Of a DNA stretch of 64,000 nt, positions 16,146-25,477 are shown one piece after another. The translations under genes were made by a program, and so were the position numbers. Below the pieces are notes generated by a model. That model was given only the letters and a program-made list of their open reading frames with translations. It was not told the origin of the DNA and did not search any database. The stretch is from positions 5,332,001-5,396,000 of the forward strand of contig NZ_CP173427.1 in NCBI RefSeq assembly GCF_045038035.1, written 5' to 3'. The stretch comes from Paenibacillus_F chitinolyticus_A (GTDB lineage: Bacteria; Bacillota; Bacilli; Paenibacillales; NBRC-103111). Within the stretch, counting starts at the first letter, position 1; every line of letters begins with the position of its first letter.

Positions 16146-16170
16146 AATTGGATATTCTTCGCTTCTATGC

Positions 16171-16197
16171 AAAAAAAGCCGCCCTTCCACGGGCGGT
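16171..16197 (-). terminator. Terminator after the DedA gene
   Basis: Minus-strand ACCGCCC / GGGCGGC stem followed by seven T, directly past the stop codon. Confidence 0.85.
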
Positions 16198-16198
16198 T

Positions 16199-16789
16199 CT
16201 AAGTTTGTGACTTCTTCGCTCTGTTTCTCCAGAAGAGGAATAAAACCGCCGCGGCACAGCCGATAACGAGGACAAGCTTCGTTTCCGGAACGACCAGAAG
16301 CTGGGACAAATTGTAGCCCCACTGCCGCCCGATTCCGTAAAAAATGAGCGTCCATACCCAGGCTCCGCTATATGCGTACAGAGCGAATTTGGCATAGCGT
16401 GTGCCGTATGCGCCCATAAAAATCGGCACGATATACCGGACACACGGGATAAAACAGCTGATGCAGAGCGCTGCCGTGCCGTACTTATCGAGAAGCTGCT
16501 CGGAAGACGCGAAATACCTCGCGAATCTTTCCTTGCCGCGCAGCCGGTTAATCAGACGTTTGCCGAATACCCGGCCGATCACAAACCCGATCGTAACTGC
16601 CGTGATCAGCCCCAGAAAAATACACAGATAAACGAGCCAGGGATTAAGCAGCCCTTCGGCTCCGATAGCGCCGCCTGTCATCACGGTCACTTCATTGGGT
16701 ACCGGAATGCCGAAAGGCCCCAGCGCCAGAGCCGCATAAAAAAACGTATATCCGTACTGGTCCACCAGCTCCAGGATGAGATCCCCCAT
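16199..16789 (-). CDS. DedA/VTT-domain membrane protein
   Basis: A 196-residue membrane protein of the DedA family. The early GPFGIPVPNEVTVMTGG re-entrant region and the later CISCFIPCVRYIVPIFMGAYG with an F.P..R motif are the two amphipathic hairpins typical of VTT domains, and four to five further helices are visible. Members act as lipid scramblases or flippases for undecaprenyl phosphate or phosphatidylethanolamine, or support envelope proton homeostasis; which applies here is unknown. The initiating ATG follows GGAGG. Monocistronic. Confidence 0.87.
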   Translation of the reverse strand: MGDLILELVDQYGYTFFYAALALGPFGIPVPNEVTVMTGGAIGAEGLLNPWLVYLCIFLGLITAVTIGFVIGRVFGKRLINRLRGKERFARYFASSEQLLDKYGTAALCISCFIPCVRYIVPIFMGAYGTRYAKFALYAYSGAWVWTLIFYGIGRQWGYNLSQLLVVPETKLVLVIGCAAAVLFLFWRNRAKKSQT

Positions 16790-17239
16790 CGCCCTCCGAC
16801 CTCCTTCGTGTATATATTAGGTACCTTTACGACTCCGATTTTAATCTAAAATTGTTACGTTTTTTTGATGGAGGACCTGAGAAATACCGGGAATACCTCT
16901 GCCCGCAAAAAAAAGGATACAAATAAGCGAAACGTCACCTTGGGACAAGGATCGGATTCGCTTTGTTGTCGTTGTGATATAACCGAAAGCGGCCCGCTCC
17001 CGGAGATGCCATCCGAACGATGCCGCATTGGCCGTCTCAAGCCGCCGCAGCCGTTCATTCCACGTGTGAAAGCCTCAAGCTTCCGGTTAAGGGATCGCTC
17101 CGCAGGGACAGGCCCCGGACCGCCGTTCAAGGGGTCGGTCCGAACGGCTAGCGTCTAAGCGGTCACGTCCTTAGTCCGCTCCGTACCGATGTGGAAAATG
17201 ATAAATTTTCCGTTTTTTGAGCAGATGTCCGCGGACATA
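16790..17239. other. Intergenic region without a supported gene
   Basis: About 450 bp. A 97-codon plus-strand frame at 16865-17158 lacks a ribosome site, has Arg/Pro/Ser-rich composition and no recognisable domain, so I do not call it. No repeat or structured RNA recognised. Confidence 0.45.
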
Positions 17240-17264
17240 AAAAAGATCGGGGATTCCTCCCCGA
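17240..17264 (-). terminator. Terminator after the phosphodiesterase gene
   Basis: TCGGGG-ATTCCT-CCCCGA stem; on the minus strand ATC and six T follow. Confidence 0.85.
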
Positions 17265-17329
17265 CCTTGCTTCCACATCTTGTTCCTCATCGCGGTTTCG
17301 GCCGCTTTACTTCACTGCTTGAGCCGTTC

Positions 17330-18349
17330 TTACTGGATCAGCCCGACCGCGCGGCCGTCCAGGTTCCAGCTGCTGCTGATCGGCACGCCGAGATGTTTAA
17401 GAGCCGTTACCATAACGTCGGCCTGGTAGGTCGCTCCCGTCAGTTGTCCTTTAACGGTGCTTTCTCCGCTCGCGATCAGGAAAATGGTCGTTTCTTCACT
17501 GCTGCTGCCGCCGTGGGAAGTGCCCTTGCCTCCGTGATCGGTACTGACGAGAATGAGCCAGTCTTCCTGGACGTAAGTACTGCGGGCTTTGACCGCGTCC
17601 AGAATGGTGCCGATCTGGGCGTCCACGCCTTCGATCGCTTTTGTGTACTGGGACACTTTCGGACTAAAGCCGTACGTATGACCGGCGTGATCTATGTCGT
17701 CGAAATGAAGGAAAAGAAAGTCCGGATTACCGGTTTTCAGCAGATTTACCGTATCCGAAACCACTTCGGCATCGGTAGCGACGGTTTTCTCCAAGTCAAT
17801 GCCTTCCACCAGCTTATCGTTGATCGGGCCCCAGTGTACGATGGACGCCGTCGACAGAGCCGGGTTGTAAAGCTCCGCGCGCTTCATCAGGGAAGGATAC
17901 TGGCCGAATTTGCTGCCCGCCCACGTGTTGTCCTTAACGCCGTGCTTCTGGTACCAGACGCCCGTATGGATGGTGGACCAGCCGGTCGCACTCCACGTAT
18001 AGTTGGAGTTCGCCTTCGTCGTCCAACTGTAAGCGCCGTTTGCGGCCAGCGCATCCAGATTGACCGCGTTGGCGGCTTGCAGAGCGTCCGGACGCGTGCC
18101 GTCCAGCCCGATCACGAGAACTTTCTTCTTCTTGGCCGTCGCCTCAAGAGCAGCCTGTCCGGCTTCCGGCTTCAACGAGTCATGCTGTACCACGCTGCTT
18201 TCCGGTCCTCCGGCGGCGTTCCCGGCGACGGAAGGCGCAGCATTCGTCTCCGGCGAAGCGGCGGCTCCGGCAAGCGATGCCGGAAGAAGCAGGCCCGCAA
18301 GCAGGGCGGCGCTCACCGTTTTTTTCCAATCGTTCAGTACGTTAAACAT
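17330..18349 (-). CDS. Secreted alkaline-phosphatase-superfamily phosphodiesterase
   Basis: A 339-residue exported enzyme of the type I phosphodiesterase / nucleotide pyrophosphatase group. A signal peptide ends near ASLAGAAA, followed by an Ala/Pro-rich linker. The metal site is built from VIGLDGTRPD, the Ser/Thr nucleophile region ATGWSTIHTG, LHFDDIDHAGH and STDHGGKGTSHGG, in superfamily order. It should cleave phosphomono- or diesters outside the cell. AAAGGAG lies upstream of ATG 18349. A three-unit Pho box with a -10 element sits about 100 bp upstream, indicating PhoP control under phosphate starvation. Confidence 0.88.
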   Translation of the reverse strand: MFNVLNDWKKTVSAALLAGLLLPASLAGAAASPETNAAPSVAGNAAGGPESSVVQHDSLKPEAGQAALEATAKKKKVLVIGLDGTRPDALQAANAVNLDALAANGAYSWTTKANSNYTWSATGWSTIHTGVWYQKHGVKDNTWAGSKFGQYPSLMKRAELYNPALSTASIVHWGPINDKLVEGIDLEKTVATDAEVVSDTVNLLKTGNPDFLFLHFDDIDHAGHTYGFSPKVSQYTKAIEGVDAQIGTILDAVKARSTYVQEDWLILVSTDHGGKGTSHGGSSSEETTIFLIASGESTVKGQLTGATYQADVMVTALKHLGVPISSSWNLDGRAVGLIQ

Positions 18350-18444
18350 AAATTCCACTCCTTTATTCTTTTCATTTTTAACAAGAAAAAACATATCATT
18401 TTCCGGTTTTTTAATGGAATTACGTGTTTTTACTTGTTATTACC

Positions 18445-18487
18445 AGTATATGGACTTATTGTTAGCCCCGTGTTAGCCGGGTTTTAA
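18445..18487 (-). promoter_or_regulatory. Tandem Pho box and -10 of the phosphodiesterase gene
   Basis: On the minus strand TTAAAA-N5-CTAACA-N5-CTAACA (18487 down to 18460) has exact 11-bp periodicity, then 9 bp and TATACT (18450-18445). This matches the TTAACA-N5 PhoP box array that replaces the -35 in Bacillus Pho promoters. Confidence 0.7.
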
Positions 18488-18593
18488 TCTTTCATGTAGT
18501 TGAGAAGGAGTCCCCTATTCAATTCCCAGTTAATATGGAGTTCATAAATGCATGATAAATTTACGGCATGGAACACAAACCACAGAAAAAGAT

Positions 18594-18607
18594 TGTGTGG
18601 CCACACA
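18594..18607. promoter_or_regulatory. 14-bp perfect palindrome before the ABC exporter gene
   Basis: TGTGTGGCCACACA lies 26 bp upstream of the ABC exporter start codon, before its ribosome site. Possible operator or leader structure; no regulator assigned. Confidence 0.35.
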
Positions 18608-18632
18608 GTTTTGCGGGAGGAGAACATTTGAG

Positions 18633-20387
18633 ATGAAAGAAACTATACAAGACAAGAAACAAATGGGGAACTGGCGGCTGTTTCTCCGCATGATCCAGGA
18701 TACCCATCCTTCGAAGCTGCTTTTGATCGCCGCTCTCGTAATGAGCGTGGCAACGACCGGGGTCGGCTTTATCGTTCCCCTATTTACGAAGAAGCTCGTG
18801 GACGGCTTCTCGATTCAATCGCTCGATCCGTGGCAGATCGGCCTGCTTGTGCTGGCATTCGTTCTGCAGGCGGTGGCCAGCGGCCTGTCCATTTACCTGC
18901 TTAACCGGGTCGGTCATCATGTGGTGGCGAATTTGCGCGACCGTTTGTGGAAGAAGCTGCTCCACCTGCCGATCTCGTTTTACGACACGAATGAATCCGG
19001 CGAAATGTTAAGCCGGGTAACGAACGATACCGCTGTCGTCAAAGAAGTCATCACGGAGCATCTCGCCAACTGTATCACCGGCATTTTATCCATTATCGGC
19101 TCGATCATCATCCTGCTTTTCCTCGATTGGAAAATGACGCTGGTCATGCTGCTGGCGGTGCCGCTGGCCATGGTCGTGCTCATGCTGCTCGGCAAAAAAA
19201 TGTTCACCATTTCCCGCGGTATGCAGGAAGAAACCGCCAAGTTTACGGCGGTGCTCAACCAGGTTCTGCCCGAAACGCGTCTGGTCAAAGCGTCCAATGC
19301 CGAGGAAATCGAATACGAGCGTGGAAAAACGGGCATCACCAACCTGTTCCAGTTCGGCCTGCGCGAGGCGAAAATCCATGCGCTGATCAGTCCGCTCATT
19401 TCCTTCGTCCTGATGGCCGTGCTTGTCGCCATTATCGGATACGGCGGCGTCCGCGTATCGTCCGGAGCGCTGACGGCGGGTGATATGGTCGCCTTCATTC
19501 TGTATCTGATCCAGATCATTATTCCGGTCACCCAGCTGACCATGTTCTTTACCCATCTTCAGAAAGCGATGGGCGCTACGGAGAGAATGATGTCCGTCCT
19601 GAAGCAGGACGAAGAGAAACTTTACGACGGAGCGGTTTTGAAAGACGTCTCCCGGCCGATTCACGTCAAGGACGTCGATTTCGCTTACGGGGACGAGCGC
19701 ATTTTAACCGGGCTGAACTTTACGATCGAGCCGGGCAAAGTAACGGCCATCGTCGGTCCGAGCGGCGGCGGCAAAACGACGACGTTCTCGCTGCTGGAGC
19801 GCTACTATAAGCCGACGGGCGGCGCCATTACGCTGGGAGACACGCCGATCGAGCAGTTCTCGCTGAATTCCTGGAGAAGCCATATCGGCTACGTCGCCCA
19901 GGAAAGCGCCCTGATCTCGGGAACGATCCGCGATAATATCTGCTACGGGGTCGACCGGGAGGTGACCGACGCCGAGCTGAACAAGGTCGTGGAAATGGCG
20001 TACGCGGGCGAATTCATCGCCGAACTGCCGCAGAAATTCGACACCGAAGTCGGCGAACGGGGCATCAAGCTGTCCGGCGGCCAGCGCCAGCGGATCGCCA
20101 TCGCCCGTGCCCTGCTCCGGGACCCGCAGATTCTGATGCTGGACGAAGCGACATCGAGTCTCGACAGCCAGTCCGAGATTTACGTCCAGAAAGCGCTGGA
20201 CAATCTGATGAAGGGCCGGACGACGCTCGTCATCGCCCACCGGCTCTCCACCGTCGTGGACGCCGACAATATCCTTTTTATCGAAAAAGGACATATTACC
20301 GGAAGCGGCACGCATGAGCAGTTGTTCCAGACCCACTCAATGTACAAGGAGTTCGCTTCGCAGCAGCTGAGGCTTCAGGAAGCGTAA
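18633..20387 (+). CDS. Half-size multidrug ABC exporter (BmrA-like)
   Basis: A 584-residue protein with six membrane helices (about residues 20-320) fused to an ATPase. Walker A GPSGGGKTT, the Q-loop region YVAQESALISGT, signature LSGGQRQR, Walker B ILMLDEATSS and the switch histidine in IAHRLST are all intact, so it should work as a homodimer pumping hydrophobic drugs or lipids. ATG 18633 is preceded by GGGAGGAG; the frame is open another 27 codons upstream, but that part spans the palindrome. A response regulator and a kinase follow after 52 bp and with overlap, so the trio is probably one drug-responsive unit. Confidence 0.9.
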   Translation: MKETIQDKKQMGNWRLFLRMIQDTHPSKLLLIAALVMSVATTGVGFIVPLFTKKLVDGFSIQSLDPWQIGLLVLAFVLQAVASGLSIYLLNRVGHHVVANLRDRLWKKLLHLPISFYDTNESGEMLSRVTNDTAVVKEVITEHLANCITGILSIIGSIIILLFLDWKMTLVMLLAVPLAMVVLMLLGKKMFTISRGMQEETAKFTAVLNQVLPETRLVKASNAEEIEYERGKTGITNLFQFGLREAKIHALISPLISFVLMAVLVAIIGYGGVRVSSGALTAGDMVAFILYLIQIIIPVTQLTMFFTHLQKAMGATERMMSVLKQDEEKLYDGAVLKDVSRPIHVKDVDFAYGDERILTGLNFTIEPGKVTAIVGPSGGGKTTTFSLLERYYKPTGGAITLGDTPIEQFSLNSWRSHIGYVAQESALISGTIRDNICYGVDREVTDAELNKVVEMAYAGEFIAELPQKFDTEVGERGIKLSGGQRQRIAIARALLRDPQILMLDEATSSLDSQSEIYVQKALDNLMKGRTTLVIAHRLSTVVDADNILFIEKGHITGSGTHEQLFQTHSMYKEFASQQLRLQEA

Positions 20388-20439
20388 ATCCCCTTAAAAC
20401 CATAAGGATAAAAAGTCTATTCAAAAGGAGGCACAGCCG

Positions 20440-21117
20440 ATGGCAAACATTCTGGTGGTCGACGACGACGCGCATATCCGGGAGCTTGTGCTGATCTTTT
20501 TGCAGGCGGAGGGGCTTCAGGTGTTCGAGGCCGTCGACGGGATCGACGCGCTCTCCAAGCTCGAAACTAACAAGATCGACATGGTCATTCTCGATATTAT
20601 GATGCCGAAGATGGACGGATGGCAGCTCTGCCGCGAAATCCGTTCCCATTACGGCGATCTTCCTCTGCTTATGCTGACCGCCAAGGGCGAAACGAGCCAG
20701 AAGGTCAAAGGCTTCAATCTGGGGACCGACGACTATCTCGTCAAGCCGTTCGAGCCGGCCGAGCTGGTGGTCCGGGTAAAATCGCTGCTGAAACGGTACC
20801 GGATTTCGGTCTCGCAGGCGGTGGAAGTCGGCTCGGTGACCATGAGGCGCAGCACCTACGAGCTTCTATGGAATAACGAGAGCCTGACGCTGCCCTTGAA
20901 AGAATTCGAGCTGCTGTTCAAACTGGGAAGCTATCCGGGCAAAACCTTCTCGCGCGACCAGCTTATCGAGGAGATTTGGGGCTACGATTACGCGGGCGAC
21001 GAGCGAACCGTAGACGTGCATATCCGCCGGCTCCGGGAGCGGTTTCCCGAGGAGGACTGCGGCTTTAGAATCCGCACGATACGGGGGCTGGGCTATCGCC
21101 TGGAAACGGCGGAATGA
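20440..21117 (+). CDS. OmpR-family response regulator
   Basis: A 225-residue regulator. The receiver domain (residues 1-115) has VVDDD, the phospho-acceptor Asp in ILDIMMPKMDG, the Thr in MLTAKGE and the Lys in DYLVKPFEP. A C-terminal winged helix (about 130-225) ends with DVHIRRLRERF and TIRGLGYRLE, typical for OmpR/PhoB. AAGGAGG precedes the ATG. It overlaps the kinase gene by 4 bp (ATGA), so the two are translationally coupled; the upstream ABC exporter is the likely target, by context. Confidence 0.94.
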   Translation: MANILVVDDDAHIRELVLIFLQAEGLQVFEAVDGIDALSKLETNKIDMVILDIMMPKMDGWQLCREIRSHYGDLPLLMLTAKGETSQKVKGFNLGTDDYLVKPFEPAELVVRVKSLLKRYRISVSQAVEVGSVTMRRSTYELLWNNESLTLPLKEFELLFKLGSYPGKTFSRDQLIEEIWGYDYAGDERTVDVHIRRLRERFPEEDCGFRIRTIRGLGYRLETAE

Positions 21118-22187
21118 GGAAAAGCTTCCTCGCCCGGACCCGTACGGTCGTTCTCATTCTGCTTGCCGCCGCGGCCATCATGCTGCTCTGCACCTACGCG
21201 GCTTACACCGCCTTGCCCTTCCTGTATTCCCTGCTCGGCGCAGAACCCGGCCCGTACTGGAAGCAGGCGGTATTCGCCACTGTCGTTTTCATTCTCTTCA
21301 TCGGCTGTGTCGGCGCAATCTCTTCCTTAATGAGCAAAAAGCACATGCTCGTCTGGGATATGATCCAGGACGCCATGCGCCGCATGGCCAAAGGGGATTT
21401 TTCCGTCAGCATCGATTTGCCGATGGATGAGAAGGACCGGCTCCGCACCATCGTATCCAATGTCAATCTGATGGCGGCCGAGCTCGGAGCGCTGGAAAAA
21501 ATGCGCCAGGAGTTCATCTCCAACGTGTCGCACGAAATCCAGTCTCCCCTGACTTCTATCCAGGGCTTCGCCAAGGCGATCAAGCAGGAAAATCTCTCGG
21601 CGGAAGCACGGCTGCGCTATATTACCATTATCGAGACGGAGAGCGAGCGCTTATCCAAAATCAGCGACAACCTGCTCAAGCTGACATCGCTGGAATCGAA
21701 GCATCACCCGTTCGAACAGGTTGCGTACAGGCTCGATAAGCAGCTTCGCAGCGTCGTGCTGGCCAACGAACCGAAATGGCTGGAACAGAAGCTCGACATG
21801 GAGGTCGAGCTGGAGCCGGTAACGTTCCGGGGAGACCGGGATCTGATGAGCCAGGTGTGGATCAACCTCCTGTCCAACGCCATCAAATTTACGCCGGACG
21901 GCGGTACGATCCGTATCGGGCTTTCCACCCGGGAAGGCCGTGCCCGCGTGACCGTAGCCGACACCGGGATCGGGCTGACGGAGGAAGACCGGCAGCATGT
22001 GTTCGAGCGCTTCTACAAAGCCGACAAATCCAGAACCGCCTCCGGCGGAGGAAGCGGGCTGGGCTTGTCGATCGTGCAGAAGATCATTGAGATGCACGGC
22101 GGCAAGATTTCGGTGGAAAGCCGGCCGGGCGAAGGCACCGTCTTCTTAGTGGAGCTGCCGTTGGAGACTCGGGAGCCGGACGCGTGA
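21114..22187 (+). CDS. Sensor histidine kinase with minimal extracellular loop
   Basis: A 357-residue kinase. There are two N-terminal helices (about 10-32 and 49-70) with fewer than 20 residues between them, then a short HAMP-like region, the H-box FISNVSHEIQSPLTSI, N-box NLLSNAIKFTP, G1 ADTGIGL, F-box FERFYKADKSR and G2 GSGLGLSIVQKI. The near absence of an external domain puts it among intramembrane-sensing kinases, which often watch for cell-envelope stress or partner with a transporter. It overlaps the regulator gene by 4 bp and ends the exporter operon. Confidence 0.92.
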   Translation: MRKSFLARTRTVVLILLAAAAIMLLCTYAAYTALPFLYSLLGAEPGPYWKQAVFATVVFILFIGCVGAISSLMSKKHMLVWDMIQDAMRRMAKGDFSVSIDLPMDEKDRLRTIVSNVNLMAAELGALEKMRQEFISNVSHEIQSPLTSIQGFAKAIKQENLSAEARLRYITIIETESERLSKISDNLLKLTSLESKHHPFEQVAYRLDKQLRSVVLANEPKWLEQKLDMEVELEPVTFRGDRDLMSQVWINLLSNAIKFTPDGGTIRIGLSTREGRARVTVADTGIGLTEEDRQHVFERFYKADKSRTASGGGSGLGLSIVQKIIEMHGGKISVESRPGEGTVFLVELPLETREPDA

Positions 22188-22271
22188 AAGCGCGAAGCTT
22201 GACGCCCGTGTCCTCGTGCCGCCCGGCTCCGGTTACCGGTCACGACAAGAAGCCACGACCCCGAAAAGAGC

Positions 22272-22312
22272 AAAAAAAGCCGAGACTCCCTAAAAGGAAA
22301 CTTCGGCTTCTT
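22272..22312 (+). terminator. Bidirectional terminator between the kinase and ArsR-type genes
   Basis: AAAGCCGA...TCGGCTT stem with A-run before and T-rich tail after. Confidence 0.75.
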
Positions 22313-22452
22313 TGCTTTTAATTTGGACTTCCGGGCTTTTCGCGGCGCATTTTACAGGCCTGGTTCGCGGTTGGCTCCAAGGCAAACGGCTCGCTCCAAA
22401 GCAGCCCGTTTGCTCTATGCCCCATACCGCACCCGTCATTCGGCGGCTCCGG

Positions 22453-23364
22453 CTAGTCTTCGAGGTACTCCAGCAGCAGCTCCTGCAGCTCGCCCACGGC
22501 CGATGTCCGCAGGCTGTAACCCGTGACGGTTTCCCCCGTCACATGGGCTTTGAGCAGACCCGCGCACCGCAGGCTGAACAGATGCTCGTGGGTAATCCCT
22601 TTGGATATGCCCAAGTAACGCACCACCTCGATAAAGCTATGGGGTTCGCTGCGCAAAAAACGGAGAATCCGCAGACGGCTTTTCTCGCTCAGGCTGCGGA
22701 GCATCCGGTACAATTTCGGCGACGGCCCTTCCTCGTGGTCGTGTCCGGGCAAACTGGCCGGATACTGGCAGAGCGTAACGGGCCCGAAGCTGTAAAACAC
22801 ATTCCCCGGCACAAAGTGAAACTGCGGGGTCAACACGACCTTCTCGAGGCTGCTTCCCGGCTCGAAATACATGCCGCTTGTCGTCCGCTCCGCCAGTTCT
22901 ACGGCAGGCATCCGTCCGATGAGGGCGCGGTTCTTCTCCGCGTCCTCTTCGAGAGCGGTTACGAGGCCGGGCTCCACCTTGGCGAAGTACTGGCTGTTCC
23001 ACTCCGACAGGAGATGGACAAACTTGTCCCGCACCGCCTGCATGTCGGCGGGAAAGTTCTGGATGTATGGCGACAGGAGAACGTACAGATCCCCGAGGGA
23101 CAAGCCTTCAAGCCACCGCAGGAAGCCGGGCACGCTTTTCTTTTCGGGAGACAAATAGGCGAAAAGAAAGATCAGCCGCCACTCCGGCGATAAATCCGTC
23201 GAATCGAGCTCCCGCCGGAAATCGTCCGTGAGTCCCGTACGGATTTCGGGGGCCCAGTCCGGGCCGAGATCGATTCTTTTATACCAGATCTTGCACAAAT
23301 ACGTATGCAGACTGACGATCAGTTCGTTCGCAGGCTGAAACGAAAATTCAACTTCATAGGCCAA
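22453..23364 (-). CDS. ArsR-like winged-helix regulator with long N-terminal domain
   Basis: A 303-residue protein. The last 100 residues are an ArsR-type winged helix (MLRSLSEKSRLRILRFLRSEPHSFIEV, ITHEHLFSLRCAGLLKA). The first 190 residues resemble the DUF5937-type domain that accompanies such helices in Paenibacillus (VEFSFQPANELIVSLH). No metal-binding cysteine motif typical of ArsR is seen, so the signal is unknown. The start is a TTG at 23364 with AAGGGA upstream at a rather long distance; start confidence is moderate. It stands alone. Confidence 0.75.
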   Translation of the reverse strand: MAYEVEFSFQPANELIVSLHTYLCKIWYKRIDLGPDWAPEIRTGLTDDFRRELDSTDLSPEWRLIFLFAYLSPEKKSVPGFLRWLEGLSLGDLYVLLSPYIQNFPADMQAVRDKFVHLLSEWNSQYFAKVEPGLVTALEEDAEKNRALIGRMPAVELAERTTSGMYFEPGSSLEKVVLTPQFHFVPGNVFYSFGPVTLCQYPASLPGHDHEEGPSPKLYRMLRSLSEKSRLRILRFLRSEPHSFIEVVRYLGISKGITHEHLFSLRCAGLLKAHVTGETVTGYSLRTSAVGELQELLLEYLED

Positions 23365-23529
23365 TGCTGTTCACGCTTCCCTTCGAACCCAGGCTATAGC
23401 TGTCTGGTTGCCTGTACGGTATGCTCCGTTCAGAGGAGGGCGGTCAGACAGCTTGCACGAGATACCCGGCGGATAATCCAATCGAATTCCGCTCAAGTAT
23501 ACGGACTGCTAGAAGAAGTGTACATGGCG

Positions 23530-24495
23530 TCAAACCAAATGGCAAGCGACATAATGCTCGCCCCCCACATTGCGGTATTCCGGAACGGCCTCCTTGCATA
23601 CCGCCTTCGCGAACGGACACCGGGTATGGAATTTGCAGCCGGAGGGCGGGTCTACCGGGCTTGGAATATCTCCGGTCAGCACGATTCTCTCCCGGCGGAT
23701 CTCCGGATCGGGAATCGGAATGGCCGAAAGCAGCGCCCGCGTATACGGGTGAAACGGATTCGCAAACAGCTCGTCGCGCGGAGCCAGCTCCATCAGCGAG
23801 CCGAGATACATGACGCCGATCCGGTTGCACAAATGCTCCACGACACTGAGGTCGTGGGAAATAAAGAGATAAGTCAGATCCTTCTGATCCCGCAAATCGC
23901 TGAACAGATTAATAATCTGGGCCTGAATGGACACATCCAGGGCGGATACCGGTTCATCGGCGACGATGAAATCCGGGTTTAGAATAAGCGCCCTCGCAAT
24001 ACCGATCCGCTGTCTCTGCCCGCCCGAGAACTCGTGCGGAAACCGGTCGATATGATGCGGAGCCAGCCCGCATACCGACATGATCTCCAGCACCCGTTCC
24101 CGGATCTCCGCCTTGGAGGCAAGCCCGTGGTCAAGCACCGCTTCCCCGATGGCGTCCCCCACCCGGATGCGGGGGTTCAGGGAGCTGTACGGGTCCTGGA
24201 AAATGATCTGCATGTCGGTGCGGAGCGTGCGCATCTCCGGCTTGGACAGCGAAAAGATATCGCGGTCCTTGTAGATCACTTCACCGGCGGTTTTGTCCGT
24301 CAGACGGAGGATGGCCCTGCCGGTGGTGCTTTTGCCGCTTCCGGATTCTCCGACCAGGCCGAAGGCGTCGCCCTTGTTGATCGTGAAGCTGATATCGTCG
24401 ACCGCCTTGACGTGGTTCACCGTCCGGTTAAGAAAGCCGCCGGAAACCGGGAAATATTTTTTCAAGCCTTTCACTTCAAGCAGTTTCGTACTCAC
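23530..24495 (-). CDS. oppF: Oligopeptide ABC transporter ATPase, OppF type
   Basis: A 321-residue ATPase with Walker A GESGSGKST, signature FSGGQRQR, Walker B VADEPVSALD and the oligopeptide/dipeptide C-terminal extension with a cysteine cluster (CKFHTRCPFAKAVC...ACHL). It energises peptide uptake as a heterodimer with OppD. The start is the GTG at 24495, which overlaps the OppD stop by 4 bp and has GGAGGGAG upstream; the longer frame starts inside oppD. Last gene of the opp operon. Confidence 0.92.
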   Translation of the reverse strand: MSTKLLEVKGLKKYFPVSGGFLNRTVNHVKAVDDISFTINKGDAFGLVGESGSGKSTTGRAILRLTDKTAGEVIYKDRDIFSLSKPEMRTLRTDMQIIFQDPYSSLNPRIRVGDAIGEAVLDHGLASKAEIRERVLEIMSVCGLAPHHIDRFPHEFSGGQRQRIGIARALILNPDFIVADEPVSALDVSIQAQIINLFSDLRDQKDLTYLFISHDLSVVEHLCNRIGVMYLGSLMELAPRDELFANPFHPYTRALLSAIPIPDPEIRRERIVLTGDIPSPVDPPSGCKFHTRCPFAKAVCKEAVPEYRNVGGEHYVACHLV

Positions 24496-25472
24496 CGGAC
24501 TCCCTCCTCGTATAACCAGCAGGCCGTTTTGTGACCTGTGCCCGTATCGATCATCGGAGGCTGTTTCGTGCGGCAGATTTCCATACAGTGCTCGCAGCGG
24601 TCGCTGAAATAGCACGATTCCTGCAGATCCACCAGCTTCGGCACCTGCCCCGGTATCGTGTACAGCCGTTCCTTGCGCTGGTTGACGACGGGCTTGGCCC
24701 GCAGAAGCCCCTGCGTATACGGATGCTTCGGATTGCGGAACAGATCCAGCACCGGAGATTCCTCGATGACCTGACCGGCGTACATGACGACGACATGGTC
24801 GGCCATCTCCGCCACGACCCCCAGATCGTGCGTGATCAGCAGGATCGAGGTGCGACGTTCTTCCTTGATCTTGCGCAGCAGATCGAGAATCTGCGCCTGA
24901 ATCGTCACATCGAGCGCCGTCGTCGGTTCGTCGGCGACGAGCAGGCGCGGGTTGCAGGAGAGCGCGATGGCGATCATGATGCGCTGCAGCATACCGCCGC
25001 TCAGCTCGTGCGGGTAGCTGTCGTAGATGGACTCGGCGCGTGCGATGCCGACCATCGCGATCAGCTCCAGCGCCTGCTTCTTCGCCTCCTTCCGGGAGAC
25101 GAGCTGGTGCTCGATAATAGGCTCGATCATCTGCTCGCCTACTGTGAGCACCGGGTTGAGCGACGTCATCGGCTCCTGGAAGATCATCGCGATCTCATTG
25201 CCGCGCAGATGGCGGATGTCTTTGGGGCCCGCCTTCAGCAGGTCCTTGTCGTCGAACCAGACTTCCCCCGCGACCGTCTTCCCGCCCGGCTCCTGAACGA
25301 GCCTCATCAGCGACATGGCGGTGACGCTCTTGCCGCAGCCGGATTCTCCCACGATGCAAAGCGTCTCTCCTTCTTTCAGGCTCAGACTGACGTTGTCTAC
25401 GGCTTTCACCGTTCCTTCATCGGTAAAGAAATGCGTACTCATTTGTTTAATTTCAAGCAATGGTTTGTTCAT
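24492..25472 (-). CDS. oppD: Oligopeptide ABC transporter ATPase, OppD type
   Basis: A 326-residue ATPase with Walker A GESGCGKSV, a signature variant LSGGMLQRI, Walker B VADEPTTALD and the C-terminal Cys-rich extension (CYFSDRCEHCMEIC...ACWL) common to peptide importers. The ATG at 25472 follows AGGTGA by 5 bp; a GTG three codons earlier overlaps the stop of oppC and is the alternative. It is translationally coupled to oppF. Confidence 0.92.
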   Translation of the reverse strand: MNKPLLEIKQMSTHFFTDEGTVKAVDNVSLSLKEGETLCIVGESGCGKSVTAMSLMRLVQEPGGKTVAGEVWFDDKDLLKAGPKDIRHLRGNEIAMIFQEPMTSLNPVLTVGEQMIEPIIEHQLVSRKEAKKQALELIAMVGIARAESIYDSYPHELSGGMLQRIMIAIALSCNPRLLVADEPTTALDVTIQAQILDLLRKIKEERRTSILLITHDLGVVAEMADHVVVMYAGQVIEESPVLDLFRNPKHPYTQGLLRAKPVVNQRKERLYTIPGQVPKLVDLQESCYFSDRCEHCMEICRTKQPPMIDTGTGHKTACWLYEEGVR

Positions 25473-25477
25473 TGCGC

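Noticed and set aside
16865..17158. 97-codon plus-strand frame starting MMEDLRNTG
   Set aside because: No ribosome site before the ATG, odd composition, no recognisable family; kept as intergenic.
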